Shown here in pieces: positions 9,601-16,394 of a stretch of DNA of 64,000 bases. The notes beneath the pieces are model-generated. The model searched no databases. It was not told the DNA's origin and saw only the letters and a program-made list of their open reading frames with translations. Made by a program: the position numbers and the translations under genes. Where the stretch lies: the NCBI GenBank assembly GCA_943912335.1, contig CALTUD010000009.1, positions 1 to 64,000 on the forward strand. Reading direction: 5' to 3'. Within the stretch, counting starts at the first letter, position 1, and every line of letters starts with the position of its first letter. Origin of the DNA: an uncultured Acetobacteraceae bacterium. Its GTDB lineage: Bacteria > Pseudomonadota > Alphaproteobacteria > Acetobacterales > Acetobacteraceae.

Positions 9601-9808
9601 TCTGGCCGGACAGAGCTTCGGCGATCTGCTTCAAACCGTTCTCGAACGGATCGAGCAGGTAGATTTCGGTATCGGGCGAGACGCCGTCGAGCAGCGATGC
9701 GTAATCCGCCACGGCAGGATCGACGAAGACCGCCTGCGTGACGATCTGCCGGTCCATCCCTGTAGTCGCCGTGCGAGAGGCGAATGTCGAGAACAACAAT
9801 TTGGCCAT
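6647..9808 (-). CDS. Multidomain surface/secreted protein: DUF4347, L-type lectin, cadherin-like repeats, Hint domain
   Basis: A protein of 1053 residues without an N-terminal signal peptide. Domains in order: DUF4347 at about 25-165, with an AHGSEGAIRLG segment (His80) and YGCDTG (Cys123); an L-type lectin-like domain at about 200-440, with a GFDTYGNF metal-site motif near 317-323; repeat domains rich in Thr/Ser at about 440-695, one DUF11-like and one cadherin-like; a Hint_2 domain from Cys700 (CFLSGTHI) through TAEH at 784-787 to about 850; and a conserved-looking C-terminal domain to 1053. Hint domains are self-cleaving, intein-like modules, so cleavage before Cys700 is expected (inference). 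DUF4347 is found in large type I-secreted adhesins, but no glycine-rich RTX repeats are visible here. The start is the only good ATG, after an AT-rich leader. No dedicated secretion genes are adjacent. Confidence 0.85.
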   Translation of the reverse strand: MAKLLFSTFASRTATTGMDRQIVTQAVFVDPAVADYASLLDGVSPDTEIYLLDPFENGLKQIAEALSGQNGLASISVIAHGSEGAIRLGATTVNAIAVSGSQDALARIGASLAPGGSIQLYGCDTGGGSNGQALVDQIAAATGAHVAAASHPVGGLTPGDSWTLDVTSTGAPLAAAEVFSKASEGAFAQPLASNGPPAGLPINIGTFTGISSFAAAGNTLINSNGYLQLTDAVNNQHGIAVYKQSFPSTTGISVQFTYYSGGGDGADGISFFLLDADAITAAGGSASTVQAGGYGGGLGYSNDGQAGITNGFLGIGFDTYGNFSATDRGIQTGIGQIPNEIGVRGAGNGTSGYKLLSTNKFAAGIDGTRTVKINLLKIDSGHESLSVFVSTDGGRTYNQVINNLSVAQTLPNNFYLGFAASTGGHRDLHAIENVSVTLPVNLSVSTPVITYPNSAQAGTYTLLPGDRFSYTYTITDTGPNGSNQITLLDAPSSVETNVTWTVKDDAQTQTGTGAINLNNINLSSGDSATVTVTGTISATAPSGNASHTLTSTPGTAFSFQTPSTGVVAMAIGSGNPQLFGIVPTGLTSGTTPIAPFYAAQVADAHGTPTMSATLTLTNSAGRVTADNGILSGTGLTATATPGVYTLSASSLASFNADLDSLLFTPTSAASPVDTTISLSVSDGISGTIPATASIVITATCFLSGTHILTPDGEITVEALFERRRTGAIDLVAVQEAGDVVFRPIRWIGTRHIDSAAVAESEEYPIRIRRDAVAQGIPHRDLLVTAEHCILVENRLVPARMLINGGSIVEDRSIGSYSYFHIELDRHGILISEGLTTESYLDTGNRSHFSNNDVVMLRPRSSAGEKSGEPSGTAENGLPVETARAVVEPIWQRLARRSAALGLAMPARTAPTQHDPRIALRLDDGSTVSARWQDGGRHFFPLPAGRRAVALESLSSSPARAIGPFVDDRRRLGVQVSGLILWQGLEGEAVAAAALDGDGWHALEQDRRWTDGAASLALGEARHETCFLEVSVVGTLPYPATTGRPEIADLPDAA

Positions 9809-10268
9809 GAAGCTGTCTCTATTTTGAGAGAGATGTTAATGAAATCTGCGTCGTTTCTATAGGATATTGTTCCGATAACGAACAGAGTTTTGAATTCAGA
9901 AACACGCTTGTCTAATCTTGTGAAGTTGGATCTGTTTTTTGGACTTCCGATCGATCGCACGACATGAGGTGACGCGTCGACGTTCGATTTATTTCCATTT
10001 TGCGACAGTTCGAGGGACGCCTCGGTAGCCGAATTCGTGTCGGTACGATCGAGCATCCGTCCGGCGGCATTAAGTGGGTAAAAACGCGTTGCCCGTCGCG
10101 GATCGATATTCCCCCTATCTCCGCTTCCGAATTCCGACACATCGTTCTGACATCGTATCGGGAGCGGCGGCCGACCCATCAGCCGGAGGAGCCTCGGGCG
10201 CGTTTCGCGCACGCGATGAAGCCGCTACGTTTACCGGCCGAAAACGCGGCAGTCCCGGGACCAAGCCC
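9809..10268. promoter_or_regulatory. Divergent intergenic region with AT-rich leader of the Hint-protein gene
   Basis: No convincing gene is present in these 460 bases. The part nearest the Hint-protein gene (about 9815-9960) is clearly richer in A and T than the rest of the window, including TATAGG- and TATTTT-like stretches, and probably carries its promoter. The half nearest the cyclophilin gene returns to high GC. Short open frames here look unlike any protein and have no ribosome-binding site. Confidence 0.5.
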
Positions 10269-11147
10269 ATGCGCCTTTCACGCTGTCTTCTTCTCGCCTG
10301 CACCGCCCTGTTGACGGTCGCGGCGGCTCCTGCGGGGCGATCGCCGGCCGAGATCGTCGCCGCTGCGCCGGACACGGCCTGGCACCACCTCGATCCGTCG
10401 CGTCTGTTGCTCATGACGCTGGCCGACAACCGCCAGGTGATCATCGAACTCGCGCCCGGTTTCGCGCCCGTTCACGTCGGCAATATCCTGAAACTGGCCC
10501 GTGCAGGCTGGTGGAACGGTGCCGCCATCGTGCGGGAACAGGACGACTACGTGGTGCAATGGGCGCGCATGCCGGAGGGGCAGACGCTGCCGGCCGGCAT
10601 CGTCGCGCATCCGCCGGCGGAATACGAAAGCGAGGCCGGTTCGCCGATCATTCCGCTCGGCTTTCCCGACCCTTATGCGGCGAAGGTGGGCTGGACGGAC
10701 GGCTTCCCCGTGGCGAGCGACGGCAGCCACACCTGGCTCACCCATTGCTACGGCATGGTCGGCGTCGGGCGCGACATGCCGCCCGATACCGGCAGCGGCG
10801 AGGAGTTATATGCCGTGAACGGTCAGGCGCCGCGCCAGCTCGACCGCAATATCGCCCTGGTCGGCCGCGTGGTGTCCGGCATGGACATCCTGTCCGCCCT
10901 GCCACGGGGCACCGCCGCTTTGGGCTTCTACGCCGACCCGAAGGACCGCGTGCCGATCCGGTCCGTGCAGGTCGTGGCCGACATGCCGGAGCGGTCGCGG
11001 CCGGTGGTGCAGATCCTGCCGCCGGGCGGCGCCGCGTTCGCGGCCGTGCTGGCGGCGCGTGTCGACCGGCGCGATCCGTTCTTCGTGCGCCCGGCCGGCG
11101 CCACGGATCTGTGCAATGTTCCCGTGCCGACGCGCAGGGTCCGTTGA
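10269..11147 (+). CDS. Exported cyclophilin-type peptidyl-prolyl cis-trans isomerase
   Basis: A protein of 292 residues. The N-terminus MRLSRCLLLACTALLTVAAA is a signal peptide; a Cys at position 11 is too close to the start for a confident lipobox. The rest resembles the cyclophilin fold of periplasmic prolyl isomerases: a beta-rich start (LLLMTLADNRQVIIEL), HVGNILKLARAGWWNGAAIVREQDDYVVQWA, and a late GRVVSGMDILSALPRG segment typical of these enzymes. Long insertions (FPDPYAAKVGWTDGFPV and others) separate the blocks, as in the larger periplasmic members. The ATG at 10269 is chosen for its signal peptide, although the frame is open about 65 codons upstream. Its stop overlaps the cobU start (TTGA), so the two are probably co-transcribed despite unrelated roles. 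Confidence 0.82.
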   Translation: MRLSRCLLLACTALLTVAAAPAGRSPAEIVAAAPDTAWHHLDPSRLLLMTLADNRQVIIELAPGFAPVHVGNILKLARAGWWNGAAIVREQDDYVVQWARMPEGQTLPAGIVAHPPAEYESEAGSPIIPLGFPDPYAAKVGWTDGFPVASDGSHTWLTHCYGMVGVGRDMPPDTGSGEELYAVNGQAPRQLDRNIALVGRVVSGMDILSALPRGTAALGFYADPKDRVPIRSVQVVADMPERSRPVVQILPPGGAAFAAVLAARVDRRDPFFVRPAGATDLCNVPVPTRRVR

Positions 11148-11677
11148 TCGCGCTGGTTCTGGGCGGGGCGCGTTCGGGCAAGAGCCGCTACGCCGAGGCG
11201 TTGTTCGAACCCTGGCCCGCACCCTGGCTCTACCTCGCGACGGGGCGTGCCTGGGACGACGAGATGCGGGTCCGGATCGCGCAGCATCGCGACCGTCGCG
11301 ACGCGCGCTGGCACACGGTCGAGGAACCGGTCGCTCTGCCCGAAGCACTCCGCGCGGCCGGACCGCAGCCGGTGCTGGTGGACTGCCTGACGCTCTGGCT
11401 CACCAATCTGATCCTGGAAGAGCGCGACATCGCCGCCGCGACGGCCGCGCTGCTCGACGCGCTGCGGGCGCGCGAGGCCGCCACCGTGCTCGTCGGCAGC
11501 GAGGTCGGGCTCGGGATCGTGCCGGACAACGCCTTGTCCCGTCGTTTCCGCGACGAGGCCGGGTTGTTGCATCAGCGTATCGCGACGCTGGCCGACCGGG
11601 TCGTTCTGGTGGTGGCGGGGTTGCCGATGGTGGTGAAGCGGCCGGACCAAAATGACGATCGTCCTGATCGGCGCTAG
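11144..11677 (+). CDS. cobU: Bifunctional adenosylcobinamide kinase / adenosylcobinamide-phosphate guanylyltransferase
   Basis: CobU (CobP) phosphorylates adenosylcobinamide and transfers GMP to it, in the step that loads the nucleotide loop of cobalamin. The 177-residue protein matches the family length. It opens with the P-loop LVLGGARSGKSRYAE and shows YLATGRAWDDEMRVRIAQHRDRR, a VDCLTLWLTN motif, GSEVGLGIVP with the RRFRDEAG helix, and a C-terminal VVLVVAGLPM. The start is TTG 11144, overlapping the stop of the upstream isomerase gene as TTGA; an in-frame GTG at 11111 is the alternative. It ends 7 bases from the stop of the convergent HEAT-like gene. No riboswitch is seen upstream. Confidence 0.93.
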   Translation: MIALVLGGARSGKSRYAEALFEPWPAPWLYLATGRAWDDEMRVRIAQHRDRRDARWHTVEEPVALPEALRAAGPQPVLVDCLTLWLTNLILEERDIAAATAALLDALRAREAATVLVGSEVGLGIVPDNALSRRFRDEAGLLHQRIATLADRVVLVVAGLPMVVKRPDQNDDRPDRR

Positions 11678-11684
11678 ATCGTCT

Positions 11685-12875
11685 TCATCCTGCGCCACCC
11701 GCTGCCGTGCCGGACGAGCGCAGAATGAACGCGGCGCGCAGTCTCACCGACGGAAACGGGTCGTCCAGAAGCGCGGATGCGAGCCACCGCGCTTCGGGCG
11801 TGTTCCGCAGACGCCCGCTCATCCCCTCCAGTGCAGCACGACGCACCATGGCGGATCGATTGCGCAGCGCCGTCTCGATCAGCGGCAGAGGCTCGACCGT
11901 TATGGCGAGGGGGCGGGTCGCATAGAGGGTGCGTGTGCGGTCCGTCTCGCTTGCGTAATGCCCCGGCAGCGTTCCGACGCCGATGGGCCAGCGCGCCTCG
12001 CCGTCGATCAGCGTCCTCAGGGCGAGAGCCCGTAATGCCGGTTGTTTCGCCTTGCTGCTCAGAAACGCGAGATGCGGGTCCAGTTCCGGCAGGGCCAGAA
12101 GACGATGCAGGATCCCGGCTTGAGGGCCGGTGGTTTGCCGCGACATTCTCTCGACGATAAGCCGCATGATATCGGCACGCTGAAAGACGATGCCGGGAAC
12201 GACGTGGCCGCCATGCAGACGTTTCCATTTCACCTGTCGCGCCAGAAGATGCAGGACCGTGACGGCGACGTGTGCGGGATCGAGCGTCGGAAGCGATCGT
12301 TCCAGGCACTTGGTCGCCGCATCGCGCACGGACGCGACATGATCCTCCAGTCTCCACAGAACGGCGGCAAGAAAGAACGGAGACGGACGGCAGGGTCCGA
12401 TCTGGTCGAGAGCGGCGCCTCGCAACGAACCGTCGCGGTGAAATAGGAAGAGGTGATCGAGGCCGCGGACGGTCGCCAGACGCGTCCGATCGAGCGTGGT
12501 CGAGGTCGTTCTGTCCGTTTCGGCGGTCGACGCGAAAATGGGTTGCCGCGAAGGCTGTCGCATACGACCGGGCAGACGCTGCAGGACTTGCGCGATGCCG
12601 CGTTTCAGAAATCCGGAAGCAACGGCCGGGGAAGCATGAATGCCGAGGAACGCCGACGGGAGCGGTCGGCCGTGCAGAGCCGCCAACCGTGGAAACTGCG
12701 CATCTGCGCGCGAGACCAGAACAGGGTCCAATCCGTCCAACTGCGCGATCGCCGAGTCCACGGCGATCCCGAGATCGCGGTCGGTACGCAGCCCCGTTTC
12801 GACACGGGCGAGCGCTGCCTTTGTTTCGGCGGAGAACGGTGGCAGATCGGTCCACCAATCGTTTCCCTGGCGCAT
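11685..12875 (-). CDS. HEAT-like repeat protein of unknown function
   Basis: A protein of about 396 residues that I cannot assign to a named family. It is rich in paired helices with HEAT-type signatures, for example DHVASVRDAATKCLE, RSAMVRRAALEGMSGRL and DPFPSVRLRAAFILR near the C-terminus. No signal peptide or membrane segment is visible, so it is probably cytoplasmic. HEAT folds usually bind proteins or tetrapyrroles, and its convergent neighbour cobU and divergent neighbour aldo/keto reductase do not settle a role. The start is uncertain: ATG 12875 is preferred because residues upstream are low-complexity and basic, but the frame is open to 13127. A weak GAGG lies 12 bases before the chosen ATG. 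Base composition is slightly less GC-biased than in its neighbours. Confidence 0.6.
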   Translation of the reverse strand: MRQGNDWWTDLPPFSAETKAALARVETGLRTDRDLGIAVDSAIAQLDGLDPVLVSRADAQFPRLAALHGRPLPSAFLGIHASPAVASGFLKRGIAQVLQRLPGRMRQPSRQPIFASTAETDRTTSTTLDRTRLATVRGLDHLFLFHRDGSLRGAALDQIGPCRPSPFFLAAVLWRLEDHVASVRDAATKCLERSLPTLDPAHVAVTVLHLLARQVKWKRLHGGHVVPGIVFQRADIMRLIVERMSRQTTGPQAGILHRLLALPELDPHLAFLSSKAKQPALRALALRTLIDGEARWPIGVGTLPGHYASETDRTRTLYATRPLAITVEPLPLIETALRNRSAMVRRAALEGMSGRLRNTPEARWLASALLDDPFPSVRLRAAFILRSSGTAAGGAG

Positions 12876-13062
12876 CGGGATCGCGGGCCTCGTTCTGCCG
12901 GCCTTGGGCAAGGCCGAAGGTTCACATGCCTGATGATGGGAGTGAGCCTGCTGGAATGTCCACGCAAGAGAGTCGCTTCGAGCGCTACACATCTGTGTCT
13001 GAATAGCTATGCAACCACCGCGCCGCCGCGCGTTACAACGCCGAACAATCCAGGAGCATTCC

Positions 13063-13902
13063 GTGTCGGCGATCCCCACCCTGACCCTGCGTGATGGCGG
13101 CGAGATCCCCGCCGTCGGTTTCGGCACCTACAAGCTGAACGGGCGGGAAGGCGTCGAGACCATGATCGGCGCGATCCAGCGCGGTTATCGTCTGCTCGAC
13201 TCCGCCTTCAACTACGAGAACGAAGGCGCGGTGGGCGAGGCGGTACGACGGTCCGGGGTGTCGCGCGATGCGGTGATCGTCTCGTCCAAGCTGCCGGGCC
13301 GGCACCACGACCATGACGATGCGCTCCGCACGATCGAGGAATCCGTCTTCCGCACCGGGCTCGATCATCTCGACCTCTACATGATCCACTGGCCGAACCC
13401 GAAGCGGGGCCGTTACGTCGAGGCATGGCAGGCGTTGATCGAGGCGCAGAAGCGCGGCTTGGTCCGCAGGATCGGCGTCTGCAACTTCCTGCCCGAACAT
13501 CTGGACCGTTTGATCGCGGAAACCGGCGTCGCGCCGGCGGTCAACCAGATCGAACTGCACCCGTATTTTCCGCAAGAGGCGCAGCGCGCGGCCGACCGTG
13601 CGCGCGGCATCGTCACCCAGGCCTGGAGCCCGCTCGGACGCGCCAGCGCCATGCTCGAAGACGAAACCGTGCAGGAGATCGCCGAGCGTCTCGACCGCAG
13701 CATCCCGCAAATCATCCTACGCTGGCATGTTCAGCTTGGCGTGCAGCCTCTTCCCAAGGCCACCTCGCCCGAGCGGCAGAAGGAGAACCTGTCCGTGTTC
13801 GACTTCGCCCTGTCGGACGACGACATGAACCGCATCGCCGGCCTTGCACGCCCGAACGGCCGCACCGCCGATCAGGACCCGGCACGTTACGAGGAGTTCT
13901 AA
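13063..13902 (+). CDS. Aldo/keto reductase
   Basis: A 279-residue NADPH-dependent oxidoreductase with the TIM-barrel aldo/keto reductase pattern. The catalytic tetrad is visible as Asp and Tyr in LLDSAFNYENE, Lys in VSSKLPG and His in YMIHWPNP. The cofactor-binding signature near the end is LPKATSPERQKENLSVFDF. It resembles 2,5-diketo-gluconate reductase-type enzymes, but the substrate is not clear from sequence. The GTG start at 13063 has an AGGAG site six bases upstream and is preferred over more distant in-frame starts. cobO begins 27 bases after its stop, so it may be co-transcribed with cobO-cobQ. It is divergent from the HEAT-like gene. Confidence 0.92.
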   Translation: MSAIPTLTLRDGGEIPAVGFGTYKLNGREGVETMIGAIQRGYRLLDSAFNYENEGAVGEAVRRSGVSRDAVIVSSKLPGRHHDHDDALRTIEESVFRTGLDHLDLYMIHWPNPKRGRYVEAWQALIEAQKRGLVRRIGVCNFLPEHLDRLIAETGVAPAVNQIELHPYFPQEAQRAADRARGIVTQAWSPLGRASAMLEDETVQEIAERLDRSIPQIILRWHVQLGVQPLPKATSPERQKENLSVFDFALSDDDMNRIAGLARPNGRTADQDPARYEEF

Positions 13903-13929
13903 CCGCCCGCTCGTGCTATCTTGCCCGGC

Positions 13930-14538
13930 ATGAGCGAAAGCACCGAGCCCGACCGTCACAAGCAGAAGATGCAGGCCCGCAAGGCGGTGCAGGACCGCGA
14001 GGTCGCCGAAAAGCAGGTCGAGAAAGGTCTGCTGATCGTCCATACCGGCGCGGGCAAGGGCAAATCCACCGCCGCTTTCGGCCTGCTGCTGCGCATGATC
14101 GGACGCGGGCGCAAGACGGCGGTGGTGCAGTTCATCAAGGGGGCCTGGAGCACGGGCGAACGGAGCGTTCTCGAGCGCTTCGGCGACCTTGTGGAATGGC
14201 ACACCATGGGCGAGGGCTTCACCTGGGAAACCCAGGATCGCGAACGCGACGTCGCCGCCTGCCGGCGCGCCTGGGCCGTGACGGAAACGTTGCTCAAGCG
14301 AGAGGACGTCGCCCTGATCGTGCTCGACGAACTCTCCATCGCCCTTCGCTACGATTATCTCTCGCTGGACGAGGTGCTGGCCGCCTTCGCGACGCGTCCG
14401 GCCATGCAGCATGTCGTCGTCACCGGCCGCAACGCCAAACCGGCGCTGATCGACGCCGCCGATCTGGTGACCGAGATGACGGCCGTGAAGCACCATTTCG
14501 CCGCGGGCGTGAAGGCGCAGGAAGGAATCGAGTTCTGA
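13930..14538 (+). CDS. cobO: Cob(I)yrinic acid a,c-diamide adenosyltransferase
   Basis: CobO (BtuR family) transfers the adenosyl group from ATP to the reduced cobalt of cobyrinic acid diamide. The 202-residue protein has the family-typical N-terminal helix (RHKQKMQARKAVQDREV), a P-loop HTGAGKGKSTAAFG, then VVQFIKGAW, EWHTMGEGFTWETQ, LIVLDEL and VVVTGRNAKPALIDAADLVTEM, with KHHFAAGVKAQEGIEF at the C-terminus. The ATG at 13930 follows an in-frame TTG at 13921 and is the more likely start. Its stop overlaps the cobQ frame (CTGA), indicating tight coupling with the next cobalamin gene. Confidence 0.96.
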   Translation: MSESTEPDRHKQKMQARKAVQDREVAEKQVEKGLLIVHTGAGKGKSTAAFGLLLRMIGRGRKTAVVQFIKGAWSTGERSVLERFGDLVEWHTMGEGFTWETQDRERDVAACRRAWAVTETLLKREDVALIVLDELSIALRYDYLSLDEVLAAFATRPAMQHVVVTGRNAKPALIDAADLVTEMTAVKHHFAAGVKAQEGIEF

Positions 14539-14555
14539 GCCGTCCCGCCGCCTTG

Positions 14556-16010
14556 ATGCTGCAGGGCACGGGCTCCTCGGTCGGCAAGTCGGTGCTGACC
14601 GCCGGCCTCGCCCGTGCGCTCACGTCGCGCGGCCTGCGGGTGCGTCCGTTCAAGCCGCAGAACATGAGCAACAACGCCGCCGTGACGCCGGAGGGCGGCG
14701 AGATCGGCCGGGCGCAGGCCCTGCAGGCGCGCGCCTGCCGCGTGCCGCCCTCGGTGCACATGAACCCGGTGCTGCTGAAGCCGCAAAGCGAAATCGGGTC
14801 GCAGATCGTCGTGCAGGGCAGGGTGCGGGGCAATGCCCGCGCGCGCGAGTACCAGGCGATGAAGCCCGGCCTGATGCCGTTCGTGCTCGACAGCTTCGCC
14901 CGTCTCGGCGCCGAGGCGGATATCGTTCTGGTGGAAGGCGCGGGCTCGGCGTCGGAAGTGAATCTCCGTCGCGGCGACATCGCCAATATGGGTTTCGCCA
15001 CCGCCACGAACACGCCGGTCGTGCTGGTCGGCGATATCGACCGGGGCGGGGTGATCGCCAGTCTGGTCGGCACCCACACCGTTCTGCCGGATGCGGATCG
15101 CGGGCTGATCCGGGGCTTCGTCGTCAACCGCATGCGCGGCGATCCGAGCCTGTTCGCCGATGGCATGTGCGCCGTGGCCGAGCACACCGGCTGGGCGCCG
15201 CTCGGGCTGGTGCCGTTTCTGCCGCAGGTCTCGGCGCTGCCGGCCGAGGATGCGGCGGAACTGACGCAGATCGCGCGCCGTCGCGGGGGAAGCGGTCGCA
15301 TCCGCGTCGCCATCCTGTTGCTGCCCATGATCGCCAATTTCGACGATCTGGACCCGCTTCTGGCCGAGCCCGATCTCGACTGCGTCCTGCTGCGGCCGGG
15401 CGAGCCGATCCCGGGCGATTGCGCTCTGGTGATCCTCCCCGGTTCCAAGGCGACCATCGCCGATCTCGCCGCCTTGCGGGACGCCGGTTGGGAGATCGAT
15501 CTGCTGGCGCATCGCCGTCGCGGCGGGCGCATCCTCGGCCTGTGCGGCGGCTACCAGATGCTCGGCCGTTCCGTGGCCGATCCGGACGGTACGGAAGGTC
15601 CACCCGGCACCGCGCCCGGCCTCGGCCTGCTCCGGATCGACACCGTGCTCGGCGGCGACAAGCATCTGACGCCCGTGTCTGGCAGGCTCAGCGCCGGAAA
15701 CGTGCCTTGTACGGGCTACGAGATGCATATCGGCCGCAGCGACGGGCCGGACCGCGACGCCCAGTTCCTGCTGCGCGACGACGGCAGCGCGGAAGGCGCG
15801 GTGTCCGGCGACGGTCTCGTGACCGGCACCTACCTGCATGGCGTGTTCGCCGGCGATGCCGCCCGCACGGCCCTGCTTCGTCAACTGGATGCCATCCCGG
15901 CGGGACGCGATCACGAGGCGGGCATCGAGCAGGCGCTGGACGCTCTGGCGGCGCATCTGGAGCGGCATCTCGATATCGACCGGATGCTGCGGATCGCACG
16001 CGGCGGATGA
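14556..16010 (+). CDS. cobQ: Cobyric acid synthase (glutamine-hydrolysing)
   Basis: CobQ amidates four side chains of adenosylcobyrinic acid a,c-diamide using glutamine and ATP. The sequence shows the synthetase P-loop-like LQGTGSSVGKSVL, KPQNMSNNAAVT, EGAGSASEVNLR and DIDRGGVIASL. A C-terminal class I amidotransferase domain follows, with the nucleophile Cys in ILGLCGGYQMLG and a late His in TGTYLHGVFAGD. The listed start is ATG 14556 (484 residues). However, the family usually begins with a few more residues (SRPAALMLQGTGS), which would need the CTG at 14535. That CTG lies eight bases after AAGGA and overlaps the cobO stop as CTGA, so the true protein may have 491 residues. Confidence in function is high, in the start low. 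Confidence 0.95.
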   Translation: MLQGTGSSVGKSVLTAGLARALTSRGLRVRPFKPQNMSNNAAVTPEGGEIGRAQALQARACRVPPSVHMNPVLLKPQSEIGSQIVVQGRVRGNARAREYQAMKPGLMPFVLDSFARLGAEADIVLVEGAGSASEVNLRRGDIANMGFATATNTPVVLVGDIDRGGVIASLVGTHTVLPDADRGLIRGFVVNRMRGDPSLFADGMCAVAEHTGWAPLGLVPFLPQVSALPAEDAAELTQIARRRGGSGRIRVAILLLPMIANFDDLDPLLAEPDLDCVLLRPGEPIPGDCALVILPGSKATIADLAALRDAGWEIDLLAHRRRGGRILGLCGGYQMLGRSVADPDGTEGPPGTAPGLGLLRIDTVLGGDKHLTPVSGRLSAGNVPCTGYEMHIGRSDGPDRDAQFLLRDDGSAEGAVSGDGLVTGTYLHGVFAGDAARTALLRQLDAIPAGRDHEAGIEQALDALAAHLERHLDIDRMLRIARGG

Positions 16011-16087
16011 CGGTTTTCGGGTAGAACGAAGCGGAGGGCGGCGGATCGGTCCGATCCCGTCACGCCCCGGCCGGATGGAGTTGTCTC

Positions 16088-16243
16088 ATGGTGTTCACGC
16101 TGCTGATCGGCGCCTTCGCGATCATCCTGCTGGTGATCGTCCTGTTCACCATCATCGGCGCGATCGGCCGCGGCGTGGCGAAACGGGAAGCGAAGCCCGA
16201 TCCCGTGATCGCCGACTCGCTGGACGAGTTCGACGTGAAATAG
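16088..16243 (+). CDS. Small single-span membrane protein, 51 residues
   Basis: A 51-residue open frame with an ATG at 16088 and a GGAG ribosome-binding site seven bases upstream. Residues 3-24 (FTLLIGAFAIILLVIVLFTI) form one hydrophobic helix. A basic stretch (GRGVAKREAK) follows, then an acidic tail (ADSLDEFDVK), giving a likely N-out or hairpin-free topology with a cytoplasmic tail. It lies 77 bases after cobQ on the same strand and converges on the putA side. I do not recognise the family. Confidence 0.6.
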   Translation: MVFTLLIGAFAIILLVIVLFTIIGAIGRGVAKREAKPDPVIADSLDEFDVK

Positions 16244-16254
16244 CGCCGGGCGCC

Positions 16255-16347
16255 TTATCCCTGGATGTGATCGCCCACGAGGCTCATCAGATAGATGAAC
16301 AGCATCAGACCGCTCAGCATCAGCGCGACGGGCATCCAGGGCTTCAT
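16255..16347 (-). CDS. Putative 30-residue membrane microprotein downstream of putA
   Basis: A 30-residue frame, MKPWMPVALMLSGLMLFIYL followed by ten more residues ending in DHIQG, with GAGG five bases before the ATG at 16347. Almost all of it is one hydrophobic helix. It lies 47 bases after the putA stop on the same strand. The reading frame is open far upstream inside putA in another frame, so openness alone is weak evidence; the ribosome-binding site and the composition are the support. The function is unknown. Confidence 0.4.
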   Translation of the reverse strand: MKPWMPVALMLSGLMLFIYLMSLVGDHIQG

Positions 16348-16394
16348 GCGGACCTCGGGTTCGGGGGAGCGGCTGCCTCCCCCATAGCCGCAAA

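Noticed and set aside
9631..10212. A 193-codon minus-strand frame across the start of the Hint-protein gene
   Set aside because: It overlaps the true gene in another frame, has no domain and no ribosome-binding site.
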